From Isoptericola sediminis (GTDB lineage: Bacteria; Actinomycetota; Actinomycetes; Actinomycetales; Cellulomonadaceae): 64,000 nt of DNA. The notes under the pieces are model-generated. The model saw only the letters and a program-made list of their open reading frames with translations. It was not told the origin of the DNA and did not search any database. The DNA is taken from assembly GCF_013085345.1 (NCBI RefSeq), contig NZ_JABFAJ010000007.1:34475-98474 (forward strand). Direction: 5' to 3'. Shown one piece after another: positions 38,742 to 47,322 of the stretch (position 1 is the stretch's first letter; each line of letters opens with the position of its first letter). The translations under genes and the position numbers were made by a program.

Positions 38742-39365
38742 ATGGAGCCACGCGAGATGTCGCAGCTGTCGGGTCGACGCCACTCCCGCACCTGGGTCTT
38801 CGCCGGGATGCTGTTCTCCGCGCTCATCAGCCTGACCGCCTCCCTCGTGCTGTCGATCGACGCCGTCAAGCTCGCCGGTGACCCGGGGACGGAGCTGGCC
38901 TGCGACATCAACTCCGTGCTGTCGTGCGGCAGCGTCGCCCTGTCCTGGCAGGCCCAGCTGCTCGGGTTCCCCAACGCGTTCCTCGGGCTCATCGCCGAGC
39001 CGGTGGTCATCACCATCGCCGTCGCCGGGCTCGGCGGCGTGCAGTTCCCGCGCTGGTTCATGGCCGCCGCGCAGGGGGTGTACACGATCGGCCTGCTGTT
39101 CGCCTACTGGCTCTTCGCGCAGTCGTACTTCGTCATCCACGCCCTGTGCCCGTGGTGCCTGCTGGTCACCCTCTCCACGACGGTGGTCTTCATGACGCTG
39201 CTGCACTGGAACGTCATGCAGGACAACCTCTACCTGCCCCGCCGCGTGCAGCGCTGGGCGGTCTCGATGATCCGGATCGACGCCGACGTGTACCTGACGG
39301 CGGCGTGGATCGTCCTCCTGGTCGCCGCCGTCCTGCTGCGGTACGGCAACGCGCTGCTCGGCTGA
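38742..39365 (+). CDS. Vitamin K epoxide reductase (VKOR) family protein
   Basis: The 207-residue membrane protein has five helices. The loop cysteines Cys54 and Cys62 (LACDINSVLSCGS) and the active-site pair Cys136-x-x-Cys139 (HALCPWCLL) are the full VKOR set. Bacterial VKOR takes electrons from a DsbA-like oxidase and passes them to quinone, so it keeps extracytoplasmic disulfide formation going; Actinomycetota use it in place of DsbB. The NhaA-DsbA fusion at 45.4 kb and the cysteine-rich external domains of the propeller array are plausible clients. Confidence 0.92.
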   Translation: MEPREMSQLSGRRHSRTWVFAGMLFSALISLTASLVLSIDAVKLAGDPGTELACDINSVLSCGSVALSWQAQLLGFPNAFLGLIAEPVVITIAVAGLGGVQFPRWFMAAAQGVYTIGLLFAYWLFAQSYFVIHALCPWCLLVTLSTTVVFMTLLHWNVMQDNLYLPRRVQRWAVSMIRIDADVYLTAAWIVLLVAAVLLRYGNALLG

Positions 39366-39514
39366 GAACGGCGTCGCGCCCTCGTGCGCACGCGCGCGAC
39401 GCGCGCGCTGGTGACACGAGTGAGCGGCGTCTCGCCGGACGGCGCCCCGCCCGGTCGTCCTCGTCGCCGGTCGGCCGTATCCTGCTCTCCTCGGACGAAC
39501 CATCGGAGGTGGGT

Positions 39515-41767
39515 GTGACCGAACAGGGGTTCCTCGCCCCCGACGAGACCGTCGACCTCGACAACTGCGCTCGTGAACCGATCCACATCCCCGGGCGGAT
39601 CCAGCCCCGCGGGGTGCTGCTCGCCCTGCGCACCGACGACGCCGTCGTCACGCAGTGCTCGGCGAACGTGGCGGAGGTGCTCGGCGTCGAGCTGGACGCC
39701 GTCCTCGGCGCGCCGTTCGCCGCCGCCGTCGGCGACCAGGCCGCCGACCGGCTGCTGGGGCACGTCGCGTCGGTCGACGACCCACGGCTGCGCAACCCGA
39801 TCGAGATCGAGATCGAGGTCCGGGGCGCCTCCCGGCCGTTCGAGGCCGTGCTGCACCACGCTCCGGGGTCGGCCACCGCGGACCGCCCCGCCGCGCTCGT
39901 CGTCGAGCTCGAACCGTTCTCGGGCCACGTCTCGCTGACCTACACGAGCACCTTCGAGCCGGTGCGTGACGCCCTCACCGAGCTGGACCGCGCCAGCTCG
40001 CTGCAGGAGCTGTACGACATCGCGGTGCGACGGGTCCGCGAGCTCACCGGGTTCGACCGCGTGATGCTCTACCGCTTCGACGCGTCCTACAACGGCGAGG
40101 TCGTCGCCGAGGCGCGACGGGAGGACCTCAACCCGTTCCTCGGGCTGCACTACCCCGCCTCCGACATCCCCCCGCAGGCCCGCGCGCTCTACGAGAAGAA
40201 CTGGATCCGGCTCATCTCGGACGTGGGCTACCGCCCCGCCGACGTCGTCCCCGTGGCGGACCCGGTCAACGGGCAGCCCCTGGACCTCACCTACGGCACG
40301 CTGCGCAGCGTCTCGCCGATCCATGTCGAGTACCTGCAGAACATGGGCGTGGGCGCCTCCATGTCGATCTCGCTGCTGCGCGACGGCCGGCTGTGGGGCC
40401 TGCTCGCGTGCCACCACTACTCCGGCCCGCACACCCCGTCCTACGGGGCCCGTGCCGCGGCCGAGTTCCTCGGCTCGACGCTCTCGGCCCGGCTCGTCAC
40501 CCAGGCCGAGGACGACCGCGCCTCGGCCGCGCGCCGCTCGGCCGGCGTCCTGGCCCGGCTCGTGGCCGTGACCCGCGACGACGACGTCCCCCTGACCGAC
40601 GCCCTGACGGGGTCACCCGGTCTGCTCGACCTCGTGGCGGCCGACGGCGCGTTCGTCGCGGCCGAGGGCCGCGTCAACCGTATCGGGACGGTACCCGACG
40701 AGGAGACCTGTCTCCGGCTCGCCCGGGCACTGGGTGAGCTCGACACCGAGGTGCTCGTCACCGACCGGCTCGCCGAGCGCGAACCCGAGCTGGCCGAGAT
40801 CGTGCCCGACGTCGCGGGGATCCTCGCGCTGGTCGTGCCGGGCGGTGCCGCGGTCGTGTGGCTGCGCCCGGAGGTCGTGCAGAGCGTGGACTGGGGCGGC
40901 GACCCCCGCAACAAGGCGATCGCCCGACGCGAGGGCGACACCGTGCGCCTCTCCCCCCGCAAGTCCTTCGACCGCTGGCGCGAGGTCGTGCGCGGGACGA
41001 GCGAGCCGTGGGCCGAGGAGCAGGTCGACGTCGCGACGTCGCTGCGGTCCTACCTCGCCGAGGGCCTGCTGCTGCGGGGCCGCCGGGACATCCGTGCCGC
41101 CGCCATGCTGCAGCGCAGCCTGCTGCCCACCGAGCTGCCGACCGTCCCGGGCTGGACCGTGGACGCCGTCTACGAGCCGTCCGGGGGCGGTCTGGCCGGC
41201 GGGGACTGGTACGACGCCCTGGTCCTGGACGACGGCCGGCTGGCCGTCGTGGTGGGTGACGTCACCGGTCACGGCCTCTCGGCGGCCGCGACGATGGGGC
41301 AGATGCGCAACGCGCTGCGCGCGCTGCTGCTCACGGGTAGCGGGCCGGGGCTCGCGGTCGAGCAGGTCGACCAGCTCCTGCGCTCGACGATGCCCGAGCA
41401 GGTCGCCACGCTCGTCGTGGCGCTCGTCGACCCGACCACCGGCGAGGCCGAGTACGTGACCGCCGGGCACCCGCCGCCCGTCATCGTGGGTCCGGACGGC
41501 GCGGTCGTGGCCGAGACCCTCGGAACGCCTCCCCTCGGGGTCGGTCGGCGCGAGAGTCGCACCGCGACGGTGCAGGTGCCGCACGGTGGCGCCCTCGTGC
41601 TCTTCAGCGACGGCCTCGTGGAACGTCGCGACGAGTCGATCGTGGATTCCCTGGAGCGGCTGCGGAGCGCCACCGAGCAGACGCTGGGCGCTGCGACGCT
41701 GGTCGCGCTGGTGCGCGACCCGGGTTCCGACGACGACGCCACCGCGGTGGTCGTGCGCCGCGACTGA
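39515..41767 (+). CDS. Bacteriophytochrome with SpoIIE/PP2C phosphatase output
   Basis: The photoreceptor has 750 residues. The PAS-like N-terminus contains Cys18 in DNCAREPIHIPGRIQPRG, at the biliverdin-attachment position of bacteriophytochromes. The GAF domain (~145-310) has PASDIPPQAR (Asp217), the conserved His270 in SPIHVEYLQNMGVGASMS and His300. The PHY domain (~320-515) carries the tongue motif LSPRKSFDRW. After a connecting helix, a PP2C-type SpoIIE/RsbU domain (~530-750) shows GGDWYDA, VVGDVTGHG, AGHPPPVI and FSDGLVERRD. Red/far-red light should therefore control dephosphorylation of a phospho-STAS protein. The GTG at 39515 follows GGAGGTGG. The converging STAS/kinase pair at 41.8-42.6 kb is the obvious partner. 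Confidence 0.92.
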   Translation: MTEQGFLAPDETVDLDNCAREPIHIPGRIQPRGVLLALRTDDAVVTQCSANVAEVLGVELDAVLGAPFAAAVGDQAADRLLGHVASVDDPRLRNPIEIEIEVRGASRPFEAVLHHAPGSATADRPAALVVELEPFSGHVSLTYTSTFEPVRDALTELDRASSLQELYDIAVRRVRELTGFDRVMLYRFDASYNGEVVAEARREDLNPFLGLHYPASDIPPQARALYEKNWIRLISDVGYRPADVVPVADPVNGQPLDLTYGTLRSVSPIHVEYLQNMGVGASMSISLLRDGRLWGLLACHHYSGPHTPSYGARAAAEFLGSTLSARLVTQAEDDRASAARRSAGVLARLVAVTRDDDVPLTDALTGSPGLLDLVAADGAFVAAEGRVNRIGTVPDEETCLRLARALGELDTEVLVTDRLAEREPELAEIVPDVAGILALVVPGGAAVVWLRPEVVQSVDWGGDPRNKAIARREGDTVRLSPRKSFDRWREVVRGTSEPWAEEQVDVATSLRSYLAEGLLLRGRRDIRAAAMLQRSLLPTELPTVPGWTVDAVYEPSGGGLAGGDWYDALVLDDGRLAVVVGDVTGHGLSAAATMGQMRNALRALLLTGSGPGLAVEQVDQLLRSTMPEQVATLVVALVDPTTGEAEYVTAGHPPPVIVGPDGAVVAETLGTPPLGVGRRESRTATVQVPHGGALVLFSDGLVERRDESIVDSLERLRSATEQTLGAATLVALVRDPGSDDDATAVVVRRD

Positions 41768-41769
41768 CG

Positions 41770-41786
41770 GCCGCCCGGTGGGCGGC
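41770..41786. terminator. Hairpin between phytochrome and anti-sigma genes
   Basis: GCCGCCC pairs with GGGCGGC around loop GGT, directly after the phytochrome stop and before the converging kinase stop. Confidence 0.4.
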
Positions 41787-41828
41787 TCGTCGGCACGTCC
41801 GACGGGCCGGCAGGGCCGGGCCGGTCGG

Positions 41829-42272
41829 TCAGGCGGTCAGGGACGGTTCGCGGGTCTCGATCGTGAACCGGGCCCACACGTGCTTGCCGGCCTGCGTCGC
41901 GTACCAGCCGACGGCGTCGGCGAGCCGTGCCGCGAGCATGAGGCCGAACCCCCCGGAGGCGCACGGGTCGGTCGTGATCCTCGGCGTCGTCCCCGACGCC
42001 CGGTCGGCGACGTCGAGCAGCAGCTCTCCGTCCCTCTCCAGCAGGCGGACGGCGGCCGGGCCGTCACCGTGCTCGATCGCGTTGGTCGCGAGCTCGCTCG
42101 CCACCAGCACGATCGCCTCGGGCACGGCGTCGAGGCTCGCGCTCTCCGCGGCGGGCAGGTTCGCCTCGAGGTCGCCTCGCAGGGCGGGAAGCTGCTCGAT
42201 CGTCAGGAGCGGCCACGACCTCACCTCACGGAACCCGTGCGGCGCGGGCGCGGCGGTGATCCTGGGATCCAC
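41829..42272 (-). CDS. RsbW-like anti-sigma serine kinase / ATP-binding protein
   Basis: The 147-residue protein has a HATPase_c_2 domain (GHKL fold): N-box VLVASELATNAIEHG, G1-type motif LLLDVADRASG and G2 ASGGFGLMLAARLAD. This is the RsbW/SpoIIAB class, which binds a sigma factor or other partner and phosphorylates a STAS antagonist. GGAGG lies seven bases before the GTG at 42272, and the gene begins 13 bases after the STAS gene ends, so the two form an operon. Its natural counter-enzyme is the SpoIIE phosphatase of the phytochrome gene that converges on it. No sigma-B-type gene is in the window; the target sigma factor must be encoded elsewhere. Confidence 0.85.
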   Translation of the reverse strand: MDPRITAAPAPHGFREVRSWPLLTIEQLPALRGDLEANLPAAESASLDAVPEAIVLVASELATNAIEHGDGPAAVRLLERDGELLLDVADRASGTTPRITTDPCASGGFGLMLAARLADAVGWYATQAGKHVWARFTIETREPSLTA

Positions 42273-42285
42273 GATCTCGCCTCCT

Positions 42286-42606
42286 TCAGTCCGCGAGAAC
42301 GAACAGCGTATCCACACCGCTCAGTTTCAGCAGGTCGAGGACCCGCGTCGGCACGTTGACGAGCACCGGCGGGGACGACTTCTTCTCCGCGGCCATGTAC
42401 AGCAGCCGCAGACCACCGGAGTCGATGAAGGTCACCTCTGCGAGGTCGATCGTCAGGGGGTCGTCGGCCGTGGCGAGCAGGTGCGCCTCGAGGTCGTCGC
42501 CGGCCCGCTTCTTCACGGCCGCGTCGACCTCCCCCCACATGGTCCAGCGGGCGTGGTCGGTGTCGAAACGGACCCCGCCGTGGGGTGTCTGGTCGTCCAA
42601 GGTCAT
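42286..42606 (-). CDS. STAS-domain anti-sigma factor antagonist (RsbV-like)
   Basis: The 106-residue single-domain STAS protein has the phospho-acceptor loop TIDLAEVTFIDSGGLRLLYMAA; Ser in IDSGG is the usual phosphorylation site. The fold starts at WTMWGEVDAAVKKRAGDDL. In partner switching, the unphosphorylated form sequesters the anti-sigma kinase and frees sigma. It is the first gene of the operon with the RsbW-like kinase. The start is ambiguous: the ATG at 42606 heads the conserved part, while a GTG two codons earlier (42612) has GGAAG at better spacing. Confidence 0.85.
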   Translation of the reverse strand: MTLDDQTPHGGVRFDTDHARWTMWGEVDAAVKKRAGDDLEAHLLATADDPLTIDLAEVTFIDSGGLRLLYMAAEKKSSPPVLVNVPTRVLDLLKLSGVDTLFVLAD

Positions 42607-42766
42607 CCTCACTCGATCTTCCGGTGGCCGCGTCCACTCCGCGGCCGTCCACATAGTGCCCGATGCTCGCCCGTTGCGCACCACGGCCGCCGTCACCCTC
42701 CCGGGGGCGGGAATCACCGGCGCCCGAGCGGCGTTCGCCCGACAGGAGCGACCCGAGGGAGACCCC

Positions 42767-43861
42767 GTGCCGAGACCCGTCCGCGCCGCCGTCCCGACGG
42801 CCCTGGTCAGCCTGCTGATCGCGGGGTGCACCGCCTCCGGCGCCGGTGGCGCGGCGGACGGCGCCGCCCCGGAGAACGCGGCGAGCACGCTGCCCGCCTC
42901 CCCGCACGGCGAGCCGTTCCCCGTCACGACGCGACTGGCGGCGCCGTGGTCGATCGCGTTCGTGGACGGCACGCCGCTCGTGAGCGAGCGCGACAGCGCC
43001 CGCGTCCTGGAGGTCGCCGACGACGGGACGACGCGCGAGGTCGGTGTCGTCGCGGGGGTGGACGGCTCGGGCGAGGGCGGGCTGCTGGGTCTGGCGGTCG
43101 ACGACCGGCGACGCCTGTTCGTCTACTCCACCGGCGCCGACGGCAACCGCATCCAACGCTACGACCTGCGTGGCGACCCGGGTGCGTTGACGCTGGGCGA
43201 GCCGGTGACCCTCGTCGACGGCATCCCGGCGGCCTCGTTCCACGACGGCGGGCGGCTCGCGTTCGGACCCGACGGGATGCTGTACGCCAGCACGGGTGAC
43301 GCCGGCGTCCCGGAACGGGCGCAGGACCCGGACTCGCTCGCCGGCAAGATCCTGCGGATGACGGCCGACGGCGAGGCGCCGGGCGACAACCCCTCCCCCG
43401 GGTCGCTCGTGTACAGCTCCGGGCACCGCAACGTCCAGGGTCTGGCGTGGGCCGACGACGGCACCCTGTTCGCCACCGAGTTCGGCCAGAACACGTGGGA
43501 CGAGCTCAACGTCGTCGAACCGGGGGCGAACTACGGCTGGCCCGACGTCGAGGGGATCGCCGGCGTCGAAGGATTCGTGGACCCGGTCCAGCAGTGGCGG
43601 CCCGAGGACGCCAGCCCCAGCGGCCTGGCCCAGCGCGGGGGCACGCTCTTCGTCGCGAACCTCCGGGGCGAGGCCCTGCGCGCCGTGCCGGTCGACGACC
43701 CGTCGACCTCCGCCGTCGTCGTCGACGACGAGGGCCGGCTGCGCGACGCCGTGGTCGCCCCGGACGGGTCGCTGTGGGTCCTCACCAACAACACCGACGG
43801 GCGCGGGTCACCGGGCGAGGACGACGACCGGATCCTGCGGCTGGAGATCGCCGCTCCGTGA
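42767..43861 (+). CDS. PQQ-dependent sugar dehydrogenase-like lipoprotein
   Basis: The 364-residue protein has a lipoprotein signal (PTALVSLLIAGC) followed by a six-bladed propeller of the glucose/sorbosone dehydrogenase (GSDH) family. Motifs include GLLGLAVDD, SFHDGGRLAFGPDGMLYASTGDAG (catalytic His region), SGHRNVQGLAWADDGTLFATEFGQNTWDELNVVEPGANYGWP (PQQ/Ca2+ site) and a final IAAP tail. Homologues oxidise aldose sugars with PQQ outside the cell. No PQQ biosynthesis gene is in the window. GAGGGAG precedes the GTG at 42767. It is divergent from the STAS operon across ~150 bp with no further features visible. Confidence 0.88.
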   Translation: MPRPVRAAVPTALVSLLIAGCTASGAGGAADGAAPENAASTLPASPHGEPFPVTTRLAAPWSIAFVDGTPLVSERDSARVLEVADDGTTREVGVVAGVDGSGEGGLLGLAVDDRRRLFVYSTGADGNRIQRYDLRGDPGALTLGEPVTLVDGIPAASFHDGGRLAFGPDGMLYASTGDAGVPERAQDPDSLAGKILRMTADGEAPGDNPSPGSLVYSSGHRNVQGLAWADDGTLFATEFGQNTWDELNVVEPGANYGWPDVEGIAGVEGFVDPVQQWRPEDASPSGLAQRGGTLFVANLRGEALRAVPVDDPSTSAVVVDDEGRLRDAVVAPDGSLWVLTNNTDGRGSPGEDDDRILRLEIAAP

Positions 43862-43881
43862 CCCCGGCGGCCCGGCGGCCG

Positions 43882-44346
43882 TCAGGGGGTGCAGGGGCAG
43901 GCGTCGGCTCCGCGCCGCACCCCGGGCACCCCGCGGCCCGGTGCGGTGGTCCGCGCCCGCCAGGCCACGACCAGGTCCCCGAGCCGCTCGGCCACGGTGG
44001 GCCGGCGTCCGCGGACCCGGTAGGTGGAGGCCGCCGCGTCGTCGGACACCATGTCCGCCACCTGGTCCGGCCGGCACCGCCCGTAGGTGGCGCGGAAGGC
44101 GTCGTCGAGCAGGTCGTGCATCTCCGGCGCGACCTCGCTCAGCACGACGTGACGGTCGGTGGCGCCGACGCGCACCCGACCGCGACCGCGGGCGTCGACG
44201 ACGGCGTGCGGCGTCGTCGACCGCAGGAAGGTCTCCTCACCGACACGGACGAGCCACGCCGGGGCCGGGACCTCCTCGCCGAGCAGGTGGACGACTCCAC
44301 CCGTGGGTAGCGCGTCGGTCTCCGGTCTGGTCGTGGCGATCGTCAT
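43882..44346 (-). CDS. DUF2255-like small protein
   Basis: The product has 154 residues. The central part PAWLVRVGEETFLRSTTPHAVVDARGRGRVRVGATDRHVVL followed by MHDLLDDAFRATYGR resembles DUF2255, a beta-rich fold distantly related to flavin-binding split barrels, but the match is by eye and partial. It ends in an unusual CPC motif (ADACPCTP). GAGGAG precedes the ATG at 44346. Function unknown. It converges with the sugar dehydrogenase gene and is divergent from a thioesterase-like gene. Confidence 0.55.
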   Translation of the reverse strand: MTIATTRPETDALPTGGVVHLLGEEVPAPAWLVRVGEETFLRSTTPHAVVDARGRGRVRVGATDRHVVLSEVAPEMHDLLDDAFRATYGRCRPDQVADMVSDDAAASTYRVRGRRPTVAERLGDLVVAWRARTTAPGRGVPGVRRGADACPCTP

Positions 44347-44513
44347 GTGACTCCTCGGGTCGGCGGTGGCGGCGAGCCTCGGTGGGCTCACGGGTCACAA
44401 CACCGGGAGGCCGAAAAGATTCCGGCCGGCCGGCCCGCAGGGGTGTCCTGACAGGGCATGTCCCGCCCCGGAGCGGTGCGGTGTCCCGTCGCGGGGCTGT
44501 CAGGATGTGCTCC

Positions 44514-45287
44514 ATGGCCTACTTCCGACGCAAGGACGCTTCGACCTTCGCCCCCACCGATCTGGTCGGCGGAGCATGGCGCACCGACGAGCAGCACGTC
44601 GCACCGACGTTCGGTCTGCTCACCCATCTCGTCGAGACCGACCGCGTGACCCGCGGCCGCGACGACCTCACCCCTGTCCGCCTGACCTTCGACGTGTGGG
44701 GTCCCTACCCCCTGGAGCTCATGGACACCGCCGTCCGCGTGCTGCGCCCCGGACGCGGGGTGGAGCTCGTCGAGGCCGAGGTCTCGTGCGCGGGCCGGAC
44801 GGTCGCCACCCTGCGGGCCTGGCTCGCCGGCACGACCGACACGAGCGAGCTCGCCGCCGGTGCCCCGCCCGCGATCCCCGGACCCGAGGACACGACCCCC
44901 TGGGACCCCACGACGGACTGGCCCGGCGAGTTCATCGCCTCGATCGACGTGCGGCGTACGCTCGCCGAGCCCGGCCGCGGCACGGTGTGGGTGCGGACCG
45001 ACGTGCCGCTGGTCGAGGACGAGGAGGTCGGCGCCCTCGCGCGGACCGTCGGGCTGCTCGACGTCGCCAACGGCATGACCGTGCGGGCGGACCCCCGCCG
45101 GGTCGCCTTCCCCAACCTCGACCTCACCGCCCACCTGCTCCGTGCCCCGGCCGGCGGGTGGCTGGGGCTGGACACGACCGTCACGTTCGGTGCCGACGGC
45201 GCCGGGATCACCAGCTCCGTCCTGCACGACACCGACGGCCCGTTCGGCCGCCTGGCGCAGTCCCTGGTGGTGCGCCCGCTCGGCTGA
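44514..45287 (+). CDS. Acyl-CoA thioesterase-like double-hotdog protein
   Basis: The 257-residue protein matches the 4HBT_3 type of thioesterase family (COG2050/TesB-like), a duplicated hotdog fold. The first half runs to about residue 110 (TDLVGGAWRTDEQHVAPTFGLLTHLVE...RLTFDVWGPYPLELMDTAVRVLRPGRGVELVEAEV); the second carries FPNLDLTAHLLRAPAGGWLGLDTTVTFGADGAGITSSVLHDTDGPFGRLAQSLVVRP. The Asp/Thr-Gln end of the second half is the usual active-site region (LHDTDGPFGRLAQS). It probably hydrolyses an acyl-CoA; specificity unknown. The ATG at 44514 has GGATG upstream, a weak ribosome site. Confidence 0.82.
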   Translation: MAYFRRKDASTFAPTDLVGGAWRTDEQHVAPTFGLLTHLVETDRVTRGRDDLTPVRLTFDVWGPYPLELMDTAVRVLRPGRGVELVEAEVSCAGRTVATLRAWLAGTTDTSELAAGAPPAIPGPEDTTPWDPTTDWPGEFIASIDVRRTLAEPGRGTVWVRTDVPLVEDEEVGALARTVGLLDVANGMTVRADPRRVAFPNLDLTAHLLRAPAGGWLGLDTTVTFGADGAGITSSVLHDTDGPFGRLAQSLVVRPLG

Positions 45288-45293
45288 CGACGG

Positions 45294-45332
45294 ACCGCGC
45301 GGACGGGGGCAGGGTCCCTCCGTCCGCGCGGT
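45294..45332 (+). terminator. Perfect 13-bp hairpin after thioesterase gene
   Basis: ACCGCGCGGACGG (45294-45306) pairs with CCGTCCGCGCGGT (45320-45332) seven bases after the stop codon; it should separate this gene from nhaA downstream. Confidence 0.65.
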
Positions 45333-45423
45333 GCTCCCTGCGGGCGACGCGACGACGGCCCAGCACCGGCAGCGCACCGCGCCCGGCCGTCGTAGGCTCC
45401 CAGTGCCCCCCGAAGGAGTCCCC

Positions 45424-47241
45424 ATGGCCCTGAAGATCGCGCAGCGGCTGCGCACCGACACCGGTGCGGCCGTGCTGCTGCTGTCGGTCACGCTGTTCGC
45501 CCTGCTGTGGGCCAACTCCCCCTTCTCGGCGTCGTACACCTCGCTGTGGGAGATCCCGGTGCAGGTCGACCTCGGCGACCTGGCCTTCGACATGGACCTG
45601 CACCACTGGGTCAACGACGGGCTCATGGTGCTGTTCTTCTTCGTCGTCGGGCTCGAGGTGCGTCAGGAGCTGACGATCGGGTCCCTGCGACGACGGAGCC
45701 AGCGGCTCGTCCCGCTCGTCGCCGGCACCGCCGGGGTCGTGGTGCCCGCGCTGATCTACCTGGCGATCGTCGGCGGCGCGGCACCGCAGGGATGGGGTGC
45801 CGTGGTCGGCACGGACACGGCGTTCCTGCTCGGTGTCCTGGCGCTGGTGGGTCCGCGGATGTCCAACCAGCTCCGGGTCTTCCTGCTGACGCTGTCCGTG
45901 GTGGACGACTTCCTCGCGGTGTCGATCATCGGCGTCGTCTACTCCGAGGACGTCCAGGTGGGCCCGCTGCTGCTCGCCGGGGCGTGCCTCGTCGCGCTGT
46001 GGCTGCTGGGCCGGATGCGCGAGTGGCGCAGCACCCCCTACGTCCTCGTCGTCGTCGTGCTCTGGGGCGCGACGATGCAGGCCGGCATCCACCCGTCCAT
46101 CGCGGGGATGCTCGCCGGGCTGCTGGTGCCCGCCGCGCTGACCAAGCGGGCCGACGTGGTCCGCACCAAGAACCTCTACCGCGCCTACTGGCAGTCCCCC
46201 AGCGCCGCCGTCGCCCGGGACGTCCAGCTCGGGCTCTCCCGCTCCATCTCGGTGAACCACCGTCTGCACGAGGTGCTCAACACCCCGGTGAACGTCGTGG
46301 TGGTGCCGCTGTTCGCCCTGGCCAACGCGGGGATCGACCTGCGCGGCGGAGCCCTCGGCGAGGCGCTCGTCTCGTCGATCACGTGGGGCGTGGTCGCCGG
46401 GCTCGTGGTCGGCAAGCTCGTCGGCATCAGCCTCGGCACCTGGGTGGCCGTCCGGCTGGGCCTGGGCACGCTGCCCGACGGCGTGGGGCCCGGCAGCGTG
46501 CTGGGTGGTGCGGCGCTGTCCGGCATCGGCTTCACCGTGTCGCTGCTGGTGGTCGGCCTCGCCTTCGACGACGAGTCCCAGGTCCAGGCCGCGACCGTCG
46601 GCGTGCTGCTGGCGCTCGTGCTCGCCTCGCTGCTGGGCTGGGTGCTGTTCCGGCTGGCGCGCGTGCGCTGGGGCGAGGAGAGCGCCGACCTGCCGACGAC
46701 GCTCGACCCGGCGGTCGACCTGCGCCACGACCACTACCGCGGCAACCCTGACGCGCCGCACACGATCGTGGAGTACCTCGACTTCGAGTGCCCGTTCTGC
46801 GCCCGCGCCACCGGCATGTGGCGCGACCTGCGCGACGCGCTGGACGGCCGGGTCCGGTACGTCGTGCGGCACCTGCCCCTGGACGACGTGCACCCGCACG
46901 CCCGGCTCGCCGCCGTCGCCGCCGAGGCGGCCGCCCGGCAAGGACAGTTCTGGGAGATGCACGACCTGCTCTTCGCGAACCAGACCGCGCTCGAGGCCGA
47001 GGACCTGCGGAGTTACGCCGACGAGCTCGGCCTGGACCCGGAGCAGTTCGACGCCGACCTGGCCGACGAGGCGCTGCACGCCCGGGTGGCCGACCACGCC
47101 GAGAGCGCCCGGGCCAGCGGCGCGCAGGGCACCCCGACGTTCTTCCTGGACGGCAGCCGGCATCGCGGGCCGCACGACGCCGCCACGCTGATCGCGGCGA
47201 TCGAGGAGCTCGAGGCGGCGGAGCCGGACGACGCGCGGTAG
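45424..47241 (+). CDS. nhaA: Na+/H+ antiporter NhaA fused to DsbA-like thioredoxin domain
   Basis: The product has 605 residues. Residues 1-420 are a full NhaA antiporter: Asp131 in GTDTAFLLG and Asp161-Asp162 in LSVVDDFLAV correspond to the ion-binding aspartates of E. coli NhaA (133, 163, 164). Residues ~430-600 are a DsbA-like thioredoxin domain with active site ECPFC (Cys456, Cys459) and the cis-Pro loop GTPTFFLDG. This fusion recurs in Actinomycetota and Proteobacteria; the oxidoreductase domain may be on the outer or inner face, which sequence alone does not settle. GAAGGAG precedes the ATG at 45424. The VKOR protein at 38.7 kb could reoxidise it if it is external. Confidence 0.93.
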   Translation: MALKIAQRLRTDTGAAVLLLSVTLFALLWANSPFSASYTSLWEIPVQVDLGDLAFDMDLHHWVNDGLMVLFFFVVGLEVRQELTIGSLRRRSQRLVPLVAGTAGVVVPALIYLAIVGGAAPQGWGAVVGTDTAFLLGVLALVGPRMSNQLRVFLLTLSVVDDFLAVSIIGVVYSEDVQVGPLLLAGACLVALWLLGRMREWRSTPYVLVVVVLWGATMQAGIHPSIAGMLAGLLVPAALTKRADVVRTKNLYRAYWQSPSAAVARDVQLGLSRSISVNHRLHEVLNTPVNVVVVPLFALANAGIDLRGGALGEALVSSITWGVVAGLVVGKLVGISLGTWVAVRLGLGTLPDGVGPGSVLGGAALSGIGFTVSLLVVGLAFDDESQVQAATVGVLLALVLASLLGWVLFRLARVRWGEESADLPTTLDPAVDLRHDHYRGNPDAPHTIVEYLDFECPFCARATGMWRDLRDALDGRVRYVVRHLPLDDVHPHARLAAVAAEAAARQGQFWEMHDLLFANQTALEAEDLRSYADELGLDPEQFDADLADEALHARVADHAESARASGAQGTPTFFLDGSRHRGPHDAATLIAAIEELEAAEPDDAR

Positions 47242-47322
47242 ACCGGGGTCGTCCGGTCCCGCAGCGCCGGGGGACGCGGGTGGTGCTGGCGAGTCGCCGC
47301 AGGCCGCCACTACGGTCGGGCC

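Noticed and set aside
27602..41767. Heme oxygenase and phytochrome as one operon
   Set aside because: They are more than 11 kb apart and on opposite strands; only a functional link can be suggested.
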